Source: JBBRHF01 sp038223055 (GTDB lineage: Bacteria; Actinomycetota; Actinomycetes; JACCUZ01). From it: a stretch of 20,765 nt of DNA. Below are positions 1-6,786 of the stretch, one piece after another; position 1 is the first letter of the stretch; each line of letters opens with the position of its first letter. Both the position numbers and the translations under genes were made by a program. The notes under the pieces are model-generated. The model saw only the letters and a list, made by a program, of their open reading frames with translations. It had not been told where the DNA came from and made no database searches. The stretch is taken from NCBI GenBank assembly GCA_038223055.1, contig JBBRHF010000066.1, positions 1 to 20,765 on the forward strand. The letters are read 5' to 3'.

Positions 1-189
1 GTAGCACAAGGTGACGGTCACGGACTTGAACAACCCGAGCAGCGGTTTGCGGCCACGCCTTTTCGAGGGGCGTTGCATTTGTTCGGCGAGCATCGAGCAC
101 AACGTGACGATCTGGTCCTTGCTGAAGCCCGTTGTATGATAGATGTGGCGGCCCGTTCCTGGAGTATTGAGTCTGGTAACCCAATTCTC
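1..189 (-). CDS. IS5-like transposase, N-terminal part (runs off window edge)
   Basis: The minus strand is open from an in-frame TGA at 190-192 to the window edge and reads ...TPGTGRHIYHTTGFSKDQIV, then LCSMLAEQ and KRRGRKPLLGLFKSVTV. A GFSKDQI-type start, a basic RGRKP linker and LGLFKSVxVTLCY match the N-terminal helix-turn-helix region of IS5-like DDE transposases found in actinomycetes (recognition from memory of the family). The catalytic DDE part would lie left of the window. No ATG, GTG or TTG occurs in this frame between the upstream stop and the conserved part, so the start codon is unusual or has been lost and the copy may be inactive. A short inverted repeat, TGAGCG-N6-CGCTCA, lies just upstream at 194-211 and may belong to the element end. 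Confidence is good for a transposase, lower for the exact family. Confidence 0.72.
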
Positions 190-241
190 TCAATGAGCGG
201 GTCGTCGCTCAGTTAGGCACGCCGAGCGGCGTCACGATTTT

Positions 242-718
242 TTATGCTATTTTTCGGCATTGTGAATATGCCTCCTGGTGTCGGTCCTCGTAAAGGCTGA
301 GCAGACGGTGTTCCTCCTCGGGCGTCCACCCTCTTTCGCCCTCCACAGCGAACGAGTCATAAAGCGCACTGCCCCGTGGCGGAGTTGTACGAGTGACGAT
401 CGCATGGTGATCGCGCGCCTCGGGAACACCTGTCTCGGCGTCCGGGGTGATGCCGGGGGATTCGAGTGCTGAACCCATCGCGGATGGCGCAGGGGGCAAT
501 GCACGCTGGTGAATGCGTTCTGGCTCCAGATTAGTCAATGTCCGCCTTTGCTTCATCGGAGCCTTCAGCAATGTAGTAACGTTTGCTGAGACTGGCAGCT
601 CAGCGCTGCCTGTTCGCACCGGTTTATCTCGACCGCGCATGACGAGCCACATCAGGAAACTGCCCATGACTGCGCCAAGGGTAAATACACTCACGAATAT
701 GGTCATGTCATAGGTCAT
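242..718 (-). CDS. Membrane-anchored protein, probably truncated inside a C-terminal HTH/Myb-like motif
   Basis: The product is 158 aa from ATG 718; a TTG two codons earlier is possible, but ATG has a GAGAG ribosome site at a fair distance. Residues about 5-27 (TIFVSVFTLGAVMGSFLMWL) form one transmembrane helix, followed by a basic RGRDK stop-transfer. The middle is low-complexity and Pro/Ala-rich. The C-terminus reads GWTPEEEHRLLSLYE...CRKIA, which looks like the start of a Myb/SANT-type or sigma-like HTH (W-TPEE-x-LLxLY...IA), but it stops there, about 50 bp before the transposase frame begins. I infer that an IS insertion cut the gene. No function is recognised. It is third in a tight minus-strand series, 17 bp after the 68-codon ORF. 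Codon use is less GC-rich than in the housekeeping genes to the right, which fits acquired DNA. Confidence 0.55.
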   Translation of the reverse strand: MTYDMTIFVSVFTLGAVMGSFLMWLVMRGRDKPVRTGSAELPVSANVTTLLKAPMKQRRTLTNLEPERIHQRALPPAPSAMGSALESPGITPDAETGVPEARDHHAIVTRTTPPRGSALYDSFAVEGERGWTPEEEHRLLSLYEDRHQEAYSQCRKIA

Positions 719-735
719 GCTCAAACTCTCGTTCG

Positions 736-942
736 CTAGAGGTTGCGCCTTTTCATTGGGGCCGAACCTTTGAGTCTCAATTGGCGGAAAGGGGTCCGGC
801 GGGTGCGGAGTGCCAACGCGTTCTTGTGCGTGCGCCCGAGCTCGGCGACGGCTTCGAGTGGGAACTCGGGCTCGCAGGCATGCAGCGACAGCGGCGCGTC
901 ACCGTACCTGGCCGCTCGCCGGACATTGGTCAGACGTGACAT
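736..942 (-). CDS. Possible small hypothetical protein (68 aa)
   Basis: ATG 942 follows a GGGAG ribosome site by about 7 nt, and the frame ends with TAG at 736-738. The C-terminal half is basic (TRRTPFRQLRLKG, then MKRRNL). No signal peptide, membrane segment or known domain is visible. It overlaps the end of the RAMA-domain gene by 44 nt and lies 17 nt before the next gene, so spacing supports an operon member. The weakness is that it is in the same frame as the first half of the RAMA gene. An annotator who ignored the frameshift would call one 218-aa protein from 1389 to 736. Real small gene and frameshift by-product are both possible. Confidence 0.3.
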   Translation of the reverse strand: MSRLTNVRRAARYGDAPLSLHACEPEFPLEAVAELGRTHKNALALRTRRTPFRQLRLKGSAPMKRRNL

Positions 943-1389
943 CGCGGTGCTCCCGTCGGTCAAGCACCATCCCCGCGGCCGACTTCCTGACTCGGCGCGC
1001 ATGTTGCCGCAGGGTCCTCCCGGAAGCTTCATGGGTCCAATGCTTCCAGCCGTCGATTCGGCTGCCGGCCAGGTCCTTGAGCTCGGGCGACGGCTCCGCG
1101 ACCGGCCGCGGTCGGTGACGATCCAGCCGTCGCGCTCCACCCGTCCCCCGAACGTCTGGCCCTTGCGGGTCTGCACGTGCACGAGCCTCTCGCCAAGCTG
1201 TATCAGACCCTCAGTCAGCAATGGAGCAAGCCGGCCAGGTCGGGCAGGCGCCATCACAAGCGCGGTGGTGATCAGGCCGATGTCCTCCAGAGCCAACATT
1301 TCCCTCAGGACGTCGTTCGGCTGCTGAAAGCCGATGGCGCGCTTGCCGAGCGCCACGTAGACCTCGTCGTCAATGTCGATCCGTCCCAC
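899..1389 (-). pseudogene. SeqA-N-like ribbon-helix-helix + RAMA domain protein, frameshifted
   Basis: GTG 1389 follows GGAG (ctggagaaagatc) at good spacing. Residues 3-35 (GRIDIDDEVYVALGKRAIG, then PNDVLREML) resemble the SeqA N-terminal ribbon-helix-helix used for dimerisation. Residues about 50-95 (LLTEGLIQLGERL, RKGQTFGGRV, DGWIVTD) begin a RAMA domain, a module found with restriction–modification methylases. In this frame the similarity stops near 1105. One base over, the frame reads SPELKDLAGSRIDGWKHW and ASGRTLRQ, the usual second half of RAMA (SPxxA..G..xNGWxxW), ending with TGA at 899-901. A one-base indel around 1095-1110 therefore seems to break a gene of about 162 codons. A sequencing error or programmed shift cannot be excluded. 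Family knowledge suggests DNA binding, perhaps recognising modified DNA. It leads the cargo operon, divergent from the integrase. Confidence 0.6.
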
Positions 1390-1788
1390 GATCTTTCTCC
1401 AGTGCCTTTCATCTGCCAAACTCGGGGATCCCAGAGTAGGACTGCGCGCACGAGGCGTGTGGCGGCGATCGTGCCGGCAAACCGCGTCGAGCCGTTCCTG
1501 GCGTTGGTCGACGCCGAGGATGGCCGGATCGCGGCCGGGACAGCGAATCGAACCGACGAATCCGGCACTGTGCGCACCGCGACGGCTCTCTGACTTGAAC
1601 CCTCGCGCACGCGTTGCCGGACCTGCGCCGGATGCCGGCCTTGGCAAGGGCTGGGCGTGGCTGGGCCTTCAACCACGAGCGCGGGACAACCCCCCGAGCT
1701 GAGGCCCAGGATTGACCAGGACCAGGTGAGGACTTGTAGAACACGCATCAGGCTGCCGACGCAGCGGCACGGCGAAGGGGACACGACG
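1390..1788. other. Integrase–cargo divergent intergenic region, no gene seen
   Basis: These 399 bp separate the minus-strand RHH/RAMA gene from the plus-strand integrase. Open frames exist on both strands but have arginine/proline-rich, atypical composition and no recognisable domain. By position it should hold the promoters for both directions and possibly excisionase or integrase arm sites, but I could not assign any. A possible upstream start for the integrase at 1657 was rejected because the added residues look non-coding. Confidence 0.4.
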
Positions 1789-2916
1789 GTGGCAAGCGTG
1801 GAGAAGCGGGTCAGGAACGGTCGCAGCACGTGGCTTGCCCGGTGGCGCGACCCCAGCGGAGCGCAACGGAAGCGGACGTTTGTGAAGAAGGTCGACGCCG
1901 ATCGCCACCTCGTAGGGGTCGAGTCTCGGATGCTGGACGGCTCCTACGTCGACCCGGCCCGATCCCGCGTCACCGTGGCCGCGTGGTCAGCGACCTGGCT
2001 GGAAGCTCAGGCCCACCTCAAGCCGTCCACCCGGGCCCGGTACGAAGGCATCATGGGCCGCCACATCCTGCCAGCCTGGGGTGTGATCCCGCTGTCGAGC
2101 GTGGCTCATTCTGACGTGGCCGCGTGGACCACCAAGCTGTCGGCCGACGGCCTCGCGGGTTCAACGGTGCGCTACGTCCACCGGGTGTTCTCCCTGATTC
2201 TCGAGCACGCCGTCCGTGACGGCAGGTTGGCACGCAACCCCGCTACCGGCGTCCGCATGCCCCGAGCGCGCACGCCTGAGAAACGCTTCCTGACCCACGC
2301 GCAGGTCGCGACGCTCGCGGACGCGGCCGGAAACCAACGGCTTGTGATCCTCGTGCTGGCGTACTGCGGCCTCCGGTGGGGCGAGATGGCCGCATTGAGG
2401 GTAGTGCGGCTCGACCTGACGCGACGTCGCATGGACGTGGCCGAATCAGTCACTGAGGTACGCGGCACGCTGACGTGGGGGCTCCCGAAGAACCACCAGC
2501 AGCGTTCGGTGCCCGTCCCCCGCTTTCTGGTCGACGCCCTGGCCGAGCAGGTAGCCGGAAAAGCATCAGATGACCTCGTCTTCACCACCGTTCGCGGCGC
2601 GGCCTTGCGGAACCTGAACTTCCGCCGCGACGTCTTCGACCGAGCGGCGATCACGGCCGGCCTCGACGGGCTGACGCCGCACGAGCTGCGTCACACGGCC
2701 GCGTCGCTGGCCGTCAGCGCCGGGGCGAACGTAAAGAGCATTCAGCGGATGCTCGGGCACGCGAGCGCCGCCATGACGCTCGACGTCTACTCCGGGCTCT
2801 TCGACGACGACCTCGACGCCGTGGCCGACCGAATGGACGCTGCTGCTGCTCGTGTGCCCCCAGCGTGCCCCGAGGGCGCTGAAGGCGCCCTCGGGGAACG
2901 TCCAACGACGTCCTGA
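1789..2916 (+). CDS. Tyrosine site-specific integrase
   Basis: The 375-aa product starts at GTG 1789, which follows GAAGGGG by about 9 nt; residues before it look untranslated. An N-terminal arm-binding region (about 1-58, KRVRNGRSTWLARWRDPSG) is typical of actinobacterial phage and ICE integrases. A SAM-like core-binding domain (60-160) and the catalytic domain (165-350) follow. The visible catalytic set is R196 (GLRWGE), K234 (PKNHQQR), H298 and R301 (PHELRHT), H324 (LGHAS) and the nucleophile Y334 (LDVYSGLF), so the enzyme looks intact. It would cut and rejoin DNA between attP and a chromosomal attB. The stop codon is 13 bp from the 3' end of tRNA-Thr, which points to that gene as attB. 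The last 20 residues are encoded by a strong hairpin. Confidence 0.95.
   Translation: MASVEKRVRNGRSTWLARWRDPSGAQRKRTFVKKVDADRHLVGVESRMLDGSYVDPARSRVTVAAWSATWLEAQAHLKPSTRARYEGIMGRHILPAWGVIPLSSVAHSDVAAWTTKLSADGLAGSTVRYVHRVFSLILEHAVRDGRLARNPATGVRMPRARTPEKRFLTHAQVATLADAAGNQRLVILVLAYCGLRWGEMAALRVVRLDLTRRRMDVAESVTEVRGTLTWGLPKNHQQRSVPVPRFLVDALAEQVAGKASDDLVFTTVRGAALRNLNFRRDVFDRAAITAGLDGLTPHELRHTAASLAVSAGANVKSIQRMLGHASAAMTLDVYSGLFDDDLDAVADRMDAAAARVPPACPEGAEGALGERPTTS
2868..2896 (+). terminator. 12-bp perfect hairpin inside the integrase 3' end
   Basis: CCCCGAGGGCGC (2868-2879) pairs perfectly with GCGCCCTCGGGG (2885-2896) around the loop TGAAG. It lies within the last codons of the integrase, just before the tRNA. 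There is no U-tract, which is common for actinobacterial terminators. It may end integrase transcription before it enters the tRNA antisense, or be part of the attachment region. Confidence 0.55.
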
Positions 2917-2929
2917 CCTGCGGTAATGA

Positions 2930-2970
2930 TGGAGCCGCCTATCGGAGTCGAACCGATGACCTACGCATTA
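2930..2970. other. Candidate attachment (att) site at tRNA-Thr 3' end
   Basis: Tyrosine integrases commonly recombine within the 3' half of a tRNA gene, and the integrase here ends 13 bp away. The T-arm and acceptor 3' strand are the expected core. No second copy was found in bases 1-2929, so the other boundary must lie to the left of the window or have been lost. The exact core cannot be defined from this end alone. Confidence 0.4.
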
Positions 2971-3006
2971 CGAGTGCGTCGCTCTAGCCGACTGAGCTAA
3001 GGCGGC
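2930..3006 (-). tRNA. tRNA-Thr (anticodon CGT)
   Basis: On the minus strand the gene begins GCCGCCTTAGCTCAGTCGG and ends with the matching acceptor strand AGGCGGC, discriminator T and an encoded CCA (2930-2932). The D-arm, the anticodon stem-loop with CGT (reading ACG codons), and the T-arm GGTTCGACTCC are all present and pair correctly. The integrase to its left makes it the likely integration target; the 3' half is complete, so the gene has been kept intact. It is expressed leftwards, in line with the housekeeping cluster to its right. Confidence 0.97.
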
Positions 3007-3010
3007 CTGC

Positions 3011-3032
3011 GCCCCGACACGTATGTCGGGGC
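3011..3032 (-). terminator. Hairpin between the peptidase gene and tRNA-Thr
   Basis: GCCCCGACA (3011-3019) pairs perfectly with TGTCGGGGC (3024-3032) around a CGTA loop. It lies 22 bp after the stop of the minus-strand peptidase gene and just 5' of the tRNA, so it is well placed to terminate the ricT–peptidase transcript. There is no U-tract. Confidence 0.6.
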
Positions 3033-3053
3033 ACGGCCGGTCAGTCTACCGAC

Positions 3054-4667
3054 TCAGCAACGCGCCCCGCTCCGGGGCAGGCTTCCCTTGATCAGGTAGG
3101 CGTCGACAGCGCGGTCGATGCACCCGCTGCCCCGCCGGTACGCCGTGTGCCCGTCGCCGTCCCACGTCAACAGGTGGCCGGAGGCCAGCTCGCGGGCCAA
3201 GTTCTGTGCCCAGACGTAAGGCGTAGCGGGGTCGCGCAGCGTGCCGACGACCAGGATGGGGGCTGCCCCCGCCGCCTTGATCGGGTGCGGCCTCACGGAT
3301 CCCGTGACCGGCCAGGTCGCGCAGGGCAGGTCGCCCCACGCGAGGGTGGGGCCGAAACGGGGCGCAACCCGGGACAGTGCCGATGCCGCCGCCCTGGCCG
3401 CGACAACGGCGCGAGCGGCGGCATCGGCCGCTGCGCGCCCTGCCGGCCCTGCCGGCCCGGCCGCGACCCCCGGCGCCGGGCGGTCCAGACAGTTGACGGC
3501 GTAGAGCGCGTCGTTGGAGTTGCTGGTGTAGTGCCCGTTCTCGTTGCGGTCGGTGTAGAAGTCGGCCAGAAGGGCGAGGGTCGATCCGTCGCCGCGCTGC
3601 GCTTCCGACAGGGCGTCGCGCAGGAGGGGCCAGGCGCTGTCGTCGTACAGGGCAGCTCCGACCCCGATGAACGCGATGCCTTGGGTGACCGTGCGCCCGC
3701 CGTCCCCGGTGAGCGGTTGGCGGTCGGCGGCCGCGAGGATGGCGCCCACGGCGGCAAGGGCACTCGCCCGGCGGCGGGGCAGCGGACAGTTGCTCCGCCG
3801 CCGGCAGTCGTCCACGAACGCGGTCAGCGCCGTCTCGAAGCCGATGGACTGCCGCCGGAGAACGTCGCTGCCGCTCGACGACGGGTCCAGTGCGCCGTCA
3901 AGCACGAGGGCGCGCACGTGAGTCGGGAAGAGTTCGGCGTAGGCCGCGCCGAGGGCGGTGCCGTAGGACTTGCCGAGGTAGGTCAGCTTCGCGTCGCCGA
4001 GGACCGCCCGCAGCAGGTCCATGTCGCGCGCGACGTCACGGGTCCCGATATGGGCCAGCAGGTAGCCGCTGCGTTGCGCGCACCGGGCGCCGAACCGGCG
4101 GGACAGGTCGACCAGGCGCTGCTCCTCGGCCCGGGTGTCGGGCGATCCGTCGGCAGCGATGAACGCATCGGTCTCCTTGTCGTCCAGGCAGCGCACCGGG
4201 GTGCTCTTGCCGACACCGCGCGGGTCGAAGCCGACCACGTCGAACCGCTCCCGCACCGCGCCGCTCACCAAGGACCGTGCGCCACGGGCGTAGTCGAGCC
4301 CCGATCCCCCGGGCCCGCCGGGGTTGACCAGCAACGATCCCTGCCGCTTGGCCGAGGACCGGGCCCGAAGCCGGTTGACCGACAGCCCGATCGCCCGCCC
4401 CGCCGGTCGCCCGTAGTCCAGCGGGACCGTGACGCGAGTGCACTGGAAGCCGTCGCCACAGTCGCGCCACGCGGGTTTCTGGCGGTAGAACCGGCCGAGG
4501 CCCGCACTGTCGAGAGCCGTCGCCCCGTTGCCCGAGGCGGCTGGTGTCGGGCGGGTCGACATCGCGGGCGCGGGGGTCGGCTTCGATGTCGCGTCCCCGC
4601 CCGAGCAGCCGCAGACCGCCAGCACCAACCCGAGGGCCACGGCGCCGGAGCGACGCCCGACTCTCAT
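3054..4667 (-). CDS. Secreted TAP-like alpha/beta-hydrolase peptidase (probable lipoprotein)
   Basis: The 537-aa product starts at ATG 4667, which overlaps the ricT stop as ATGA. The N-terminus (MRVGRRSGAVALGLVLAVCG, then CSGG) is a signal peptide ending in a lipobox-like VCGC, so the mature protein may be lipid-anchored at Cys21. A Pro/Thr/Ala linker precedes an alpha/beta-hydrolase fold. NPGGPGGSG is the oxyanion-hole region of the tripeptidyl-aminopeptidase family. GKSYG places the nucleophile at Ser234; Asp479 (GTLRDPATP) and His507 (GDGHTAY) complete the triad in a C-terminal TAP-like domain. Family members release short peptides from the N-termini of secreted proteins; the substrate here is unknown. 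It is the last gene of the leftward operon and is probably translationally coupled to ricT. A further Met/Val start inside the ricT frame was rejected because it would precede the signal peptide. Confidence 0.9.
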   Translation of the reverse strand: MRVGRRSGAVALGLVLAVCGCSGGDATSKPTPAPAMSTRPTPAASGNGATALDSAGLGRFYRQKPAWRDCGDGFQCTRVTVPLDYGRPAGRAIGLSVNRLRARSSAKRQGSLLVNPGGPGGSGLDYARGARSLVSGAVRERFDVVGFDPRGVGKSTPVRCLDDKETDAFIAADGSPDTRAEEQRLVDLSRRFGARCAQRSGYLLAHIGTRDVARDMDLLRAVLGDAKLTYLGKSYGTALGAAYAELFPTHVRALVLDGALDPSSSGSDVLRRQSIGFETALTAFVDDCRRRSNCPLPRRRASALAAVGAILAAADRQPLTGDGGRTVTQGIAFIGVGAALYDDSAWPLLRDALSEAQRGDGSTLALLADFYTDRNENGHYTSNSNDALYAVNCLDRPAPGVAAGPAGPAGRAAADAAARAVVAARAAASALSRVAPRFGPTLAWGDLPCATWPVTGSVRPHPIKAAGAAPILVVGTLRDPATPYVWAQNLARELASGHLLTWDGDGHTAYRRGSGCIDRAVDAYLIKGSLPRSGARC

Positions 4668-5500
4668 GAGGGGGTCTCGACGGGGTGGCTCTCGTCGTAC
4701 GCATGGCGCGGCGCGCACACGCTGGCACGCGAGCACGAACAGCGTCGCCCACTCTCGGACAGGCGCACCACGACGGAGTCCGACGGGACGTTGTAACCCA
4801 CGACGGTGCCCCGTCCCGCGGGGCTGTCCACGGGCTCACCGACCGCCGGAGCATCGGCCTTGAAATCCTGATAGAGCGGGTGCTCGTATTTCAGGCAGCA
4901 CATCAGCCGGCCGCATGCGCCGGAGATCTTCAACGGGTTCAGCGGCAGGTCCTGGTCCTTGACCATCCGCACGCTGACCGGCTCGAAGTCCTTGAGGAAC
5001 GTCGCGCAGCACAGGTCGCGGCCGCACGGGCCGATGCCGCCCTGCACCCGCGCCTCGTCGCGCGGACCGAGCTGACGCAGATCGATGCGGGCCCGCAACT
5101 CCGCCGCGAGCTCGCGCACAAGCTGGCGGAAGTCGACTCGACGTGGGGACGAGAAATAGATGACGACTTTGCCCTCGCCGTCGAGGTAGTCCACCCCGAC
5201 GACCTTCATCGGCAGCTTGAGGGCACGGATCAGTCGCTTCGCCGTGGTACGTGCCTCGACCCGACGTGCCTTGTTGCGCTCGTCGCGGGCGAGGTGATCG
5301 GCCGTGGCGAGTCCGGCGCACACCGGCAGTCCGCCGATCTCGTCGTCGACGAGCTGCGGCGCCCACACGCACTCGGCCACCTCGGGCTCGGAATCGGTCG
5401 GGACGAGCACCTTGTCGCCCACCCGCGGTGACAGGTCGCCCGGGTCGAGGTAGTAGAGGCGGCCGTAGCGGGTGAAGCTGACCGCCATCACCTGGCTCAT
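4664..5500 (-). CDS. ricT: PSP1-domain protein, RicT/YaaT family
   Basis: The 278-aa product has the PSP1 C-terminal domain across about 60-215. Six cysteines occur in two clusters, CGRDLCC (159, 164, 165) and CGRLMCC (196, 201, 202), the signature of RicT, which in Bacillus subtilis helps hold iron–sulfur clusters in the Ric complex that modulates RNase Y and RNA maturation. The actinobacterial role is less well defined. A further Cys-rich tail, CSCSRASVC (254-262), is unusual for the family and might bind metal. The gene starts 29 bp after holB; a holB–ricT pair is also conserved in Firmicutes. ATG 5500 has a weak ribosome site, and ATG 5488 (MAVSFTRYGRLYYLDPG) is a real alternative. Its stop overlaps the start of the peptidase gene. 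Confidence 0.9.
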   Translation of the reverse strand: MSQVMAVSFTRYGRLYYLDPGDLSPRVGDKVLVPTDSEPEVAECVWAPQLVDDEIGGLPVCAGLATADHLARDERNKARRVEARTTAKRLIRALKLPMKVVGVDYLDGEGKVVIYFSSPRRVDFRQLVRELAAELRARIDLRQLGPRDEARVQGGIGPCGRDLCCATFLKDFEPVSVRMVKDQDLPLNPLKISGACGRLMCCLKYEHPLYQDFKADAPAVGEPVDSPAGRGTVVGYNVPSDSVVVRLSESGRRCSCSRASVCAPRHAYDESHPVETPS

Positions 5501-5529
5501 CGTGCGTCGTCTCTGGTCACAAATCGACC

Positions 5530-6786
5530 CTAACCCGTGCGCAGAGCCACGGTCATCGCCTCGACCGCCAGCAGGGGCGCCACGTTGGCGGCGATGGCGT
5601 CGCGAGCGGCAAGCACGGCGTCGATGCGCCGGAGGGTGGACTCGGCGACGGTGGCCGCGGCGATGCCGCGAACGGCGTCGCGTAGCTCCTCGTTGACGAG
5701 CTCCACGCCGGCACCGAGCTGCACCGCGAGCACGTCGCGGTAGAACGACGCGAGGTCGACCAGCGCACGGTCGATCGCGTCGCGGCGAAAGCGCGTGCCT
5801 CGGGCCTTCTGCTGCCTCTCCAGCTCCTTGACCTGGGCGGCGGCACCGGCGATCGGTCCTCGGCCGATCGTTCCCGCGCCGAGGGAGCGCTTGAGCTGCT
5901 CGGTCTCGGCCGCGTCCACCGGTCCGCCGGTCTCCTTGCCTTCATCGGTGGCGGCGGCAACCAGGTCCCCGGCCGCCTGGATCGCCGGACCGAGGTGCGT
6001 GAGGGACAACGGCAGGCGGAGTACGGCGTGGCGGCGCAGCCGAGCCTGCTCGTCGGTGGCCAGGCGCTTGGCCCGCCCGATGTGACCCTGGGCCGCCCGA
6101 GCGGCGAAGGCGGCCATGGCCGGGTCGACCCCGTCGCGGCGGATCAACACGTCGGTGACCGCGGCGGTGGTCGGGGTGCGCAGCGAGACGTGCCGGGCGC
6201 GGGACCGGACCGTGACCAGCACGTCGTCCAGGGCCGGGGCGCACAGCAGCCACACGGTCCGTGGGGTCGGCTCCTCCAGACCCTTGAGCAGAGCATTGCC
6301 AGCCCGCTCGGTGAGCCGGTCTGCGTCTTCGATGATCATCACCTGCCAGCGGCCGCCGGCCGGATGCCGGCCGGCCCTCGCCACAAGGTCGCGCGCCTCG
6401 TCGACTCCGATCGAGAGCTGGCGGGTGTTGACCACGGCAACGTCGGCGTGGGTGCCGGACAGCACCGTGTGGCACGCGTCGCAGTGCCCGCAGCCTCCGT
6501 CGGGGCATTGCAGGGCCGCCGCGAACGCCCGTGCGGCGGTGGAGCGACCCGACCCTGGCGGACCAGTGATCAGCCAGGCGTGGGTCATGCCCTCGGAACC
6601 GGATTCGGGTAGGGACCCGGCTGGACCGGACCCGGCTGGACCGGACCCGCGGACGGCTGCGCGGGCTGCGCGTGCGAGCACCTCGACGGCGCGGTCCTGG
6701 CCCACCAGGTCACGCCACACCGCCGCGGGGGCGGTCACGGCGGGGTGCCGTCCGTCACTGGTCGCCTCTCGAGCGGGGCCGGGCAT
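5530..6786 (-). CDS. holB: DNA polymerase III delta' subunit
   Basis: The 418-aa product begins WRDLVGQDRAVEVL, as in clamp-loader subunits. Its P-loop is GPPGSGRST, with Arg in place of the catalytic Lys, as expected of delta', which does not hydrolyse ATP. The zinc-binding cysteines (CPDGGCGHCDAC) and sensor region (EDADRLTERAGNALLKGLEE) are present. The usual SRC motif reads SRA (VRSRARHV): the arginine finger is kept and the Cys is lost. A Gly-Pro-Ala-Gly-Ser insertion encoded by a tandem repeat lies shortly before the P-loop. Delta' loads the sliding clamp as part of the DnaX complex. ATG 6786 follows GTGGGG and overlaps the fusion gene by 32 nt; GTG 6738, 16 nt after that gene's stop, is the alternative start. 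Confidence 0.92.
   Translation of the reverse strand: MPGPAREATSDGRHPAVTAPAAVWRDLVGQDRAVEVLARAARAAVRGSGPAGSGPAGSLPESGSEGMTHAWLITGPPGSGRSTAARAFAAALQCPDGGCGHCDACHTVLSGTHADVAVVNTRQLSIGVDEARDLVARAGRHPAGGRWQVMIIEDADRLTERAGNALLKGLEEPTPRTVWLLCAPALDDVLVTVRSRARHVSLRTPTTAAVTDVLIRRDGVDPAMAAFAARAAQGHIGRAKRLATDEQARLRRHAVLRLPLSLTHLGPAIQAAGDLVAAATDEGKETGGPVDAAETEQLKRSLGAGTIGRGPIAGAAAQVKELERQQKARGTRFRRDAIDRALVDLASFYRDVLAVQLGAGVELVNEELRDAVRGIAAATVAESTLRRIDAVLAARDAIAANVAPLLAVEAMTVALRTG
6613..6649. repeat. 15-nt tandem repeat in holB (about 2.5 copies)
   Basis: ACCCGGCTGGACCGG occurs at 6615-6629 and 6630-6644 and begins again at 6645. On the minus strand it encodes GSGPAGSGPAGS in the linker ahead of the holB P-loop. 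It is in frame, so copy-number change would not disrupt the gene. Confidence 0.85.

Noticed and set aside
1657..1788. Upstream start for the integrase
   Set aside because: The 44 extra residues have no similarity to integrase N-termini, while GTG 1789 has a good ribosome site and a typical first helix.
1305..1829. 174-codon minus-strand frame upstream of the RHH/RAMA gene
   Set aside because: It overlaps the well-supported RHH start in a different frame, has no domain, and runs antisense into the integrase start.
3147..4796. 549-codon open frame on the plus strand
   Set aside because: It is antisense to the TAP-like peptidase, which has a full catalytic triad and signal peptide. The plus-strand translation is Arg/Gly/Val-rich with no domain, as expected of an antisense frame in GC-rich DNA.
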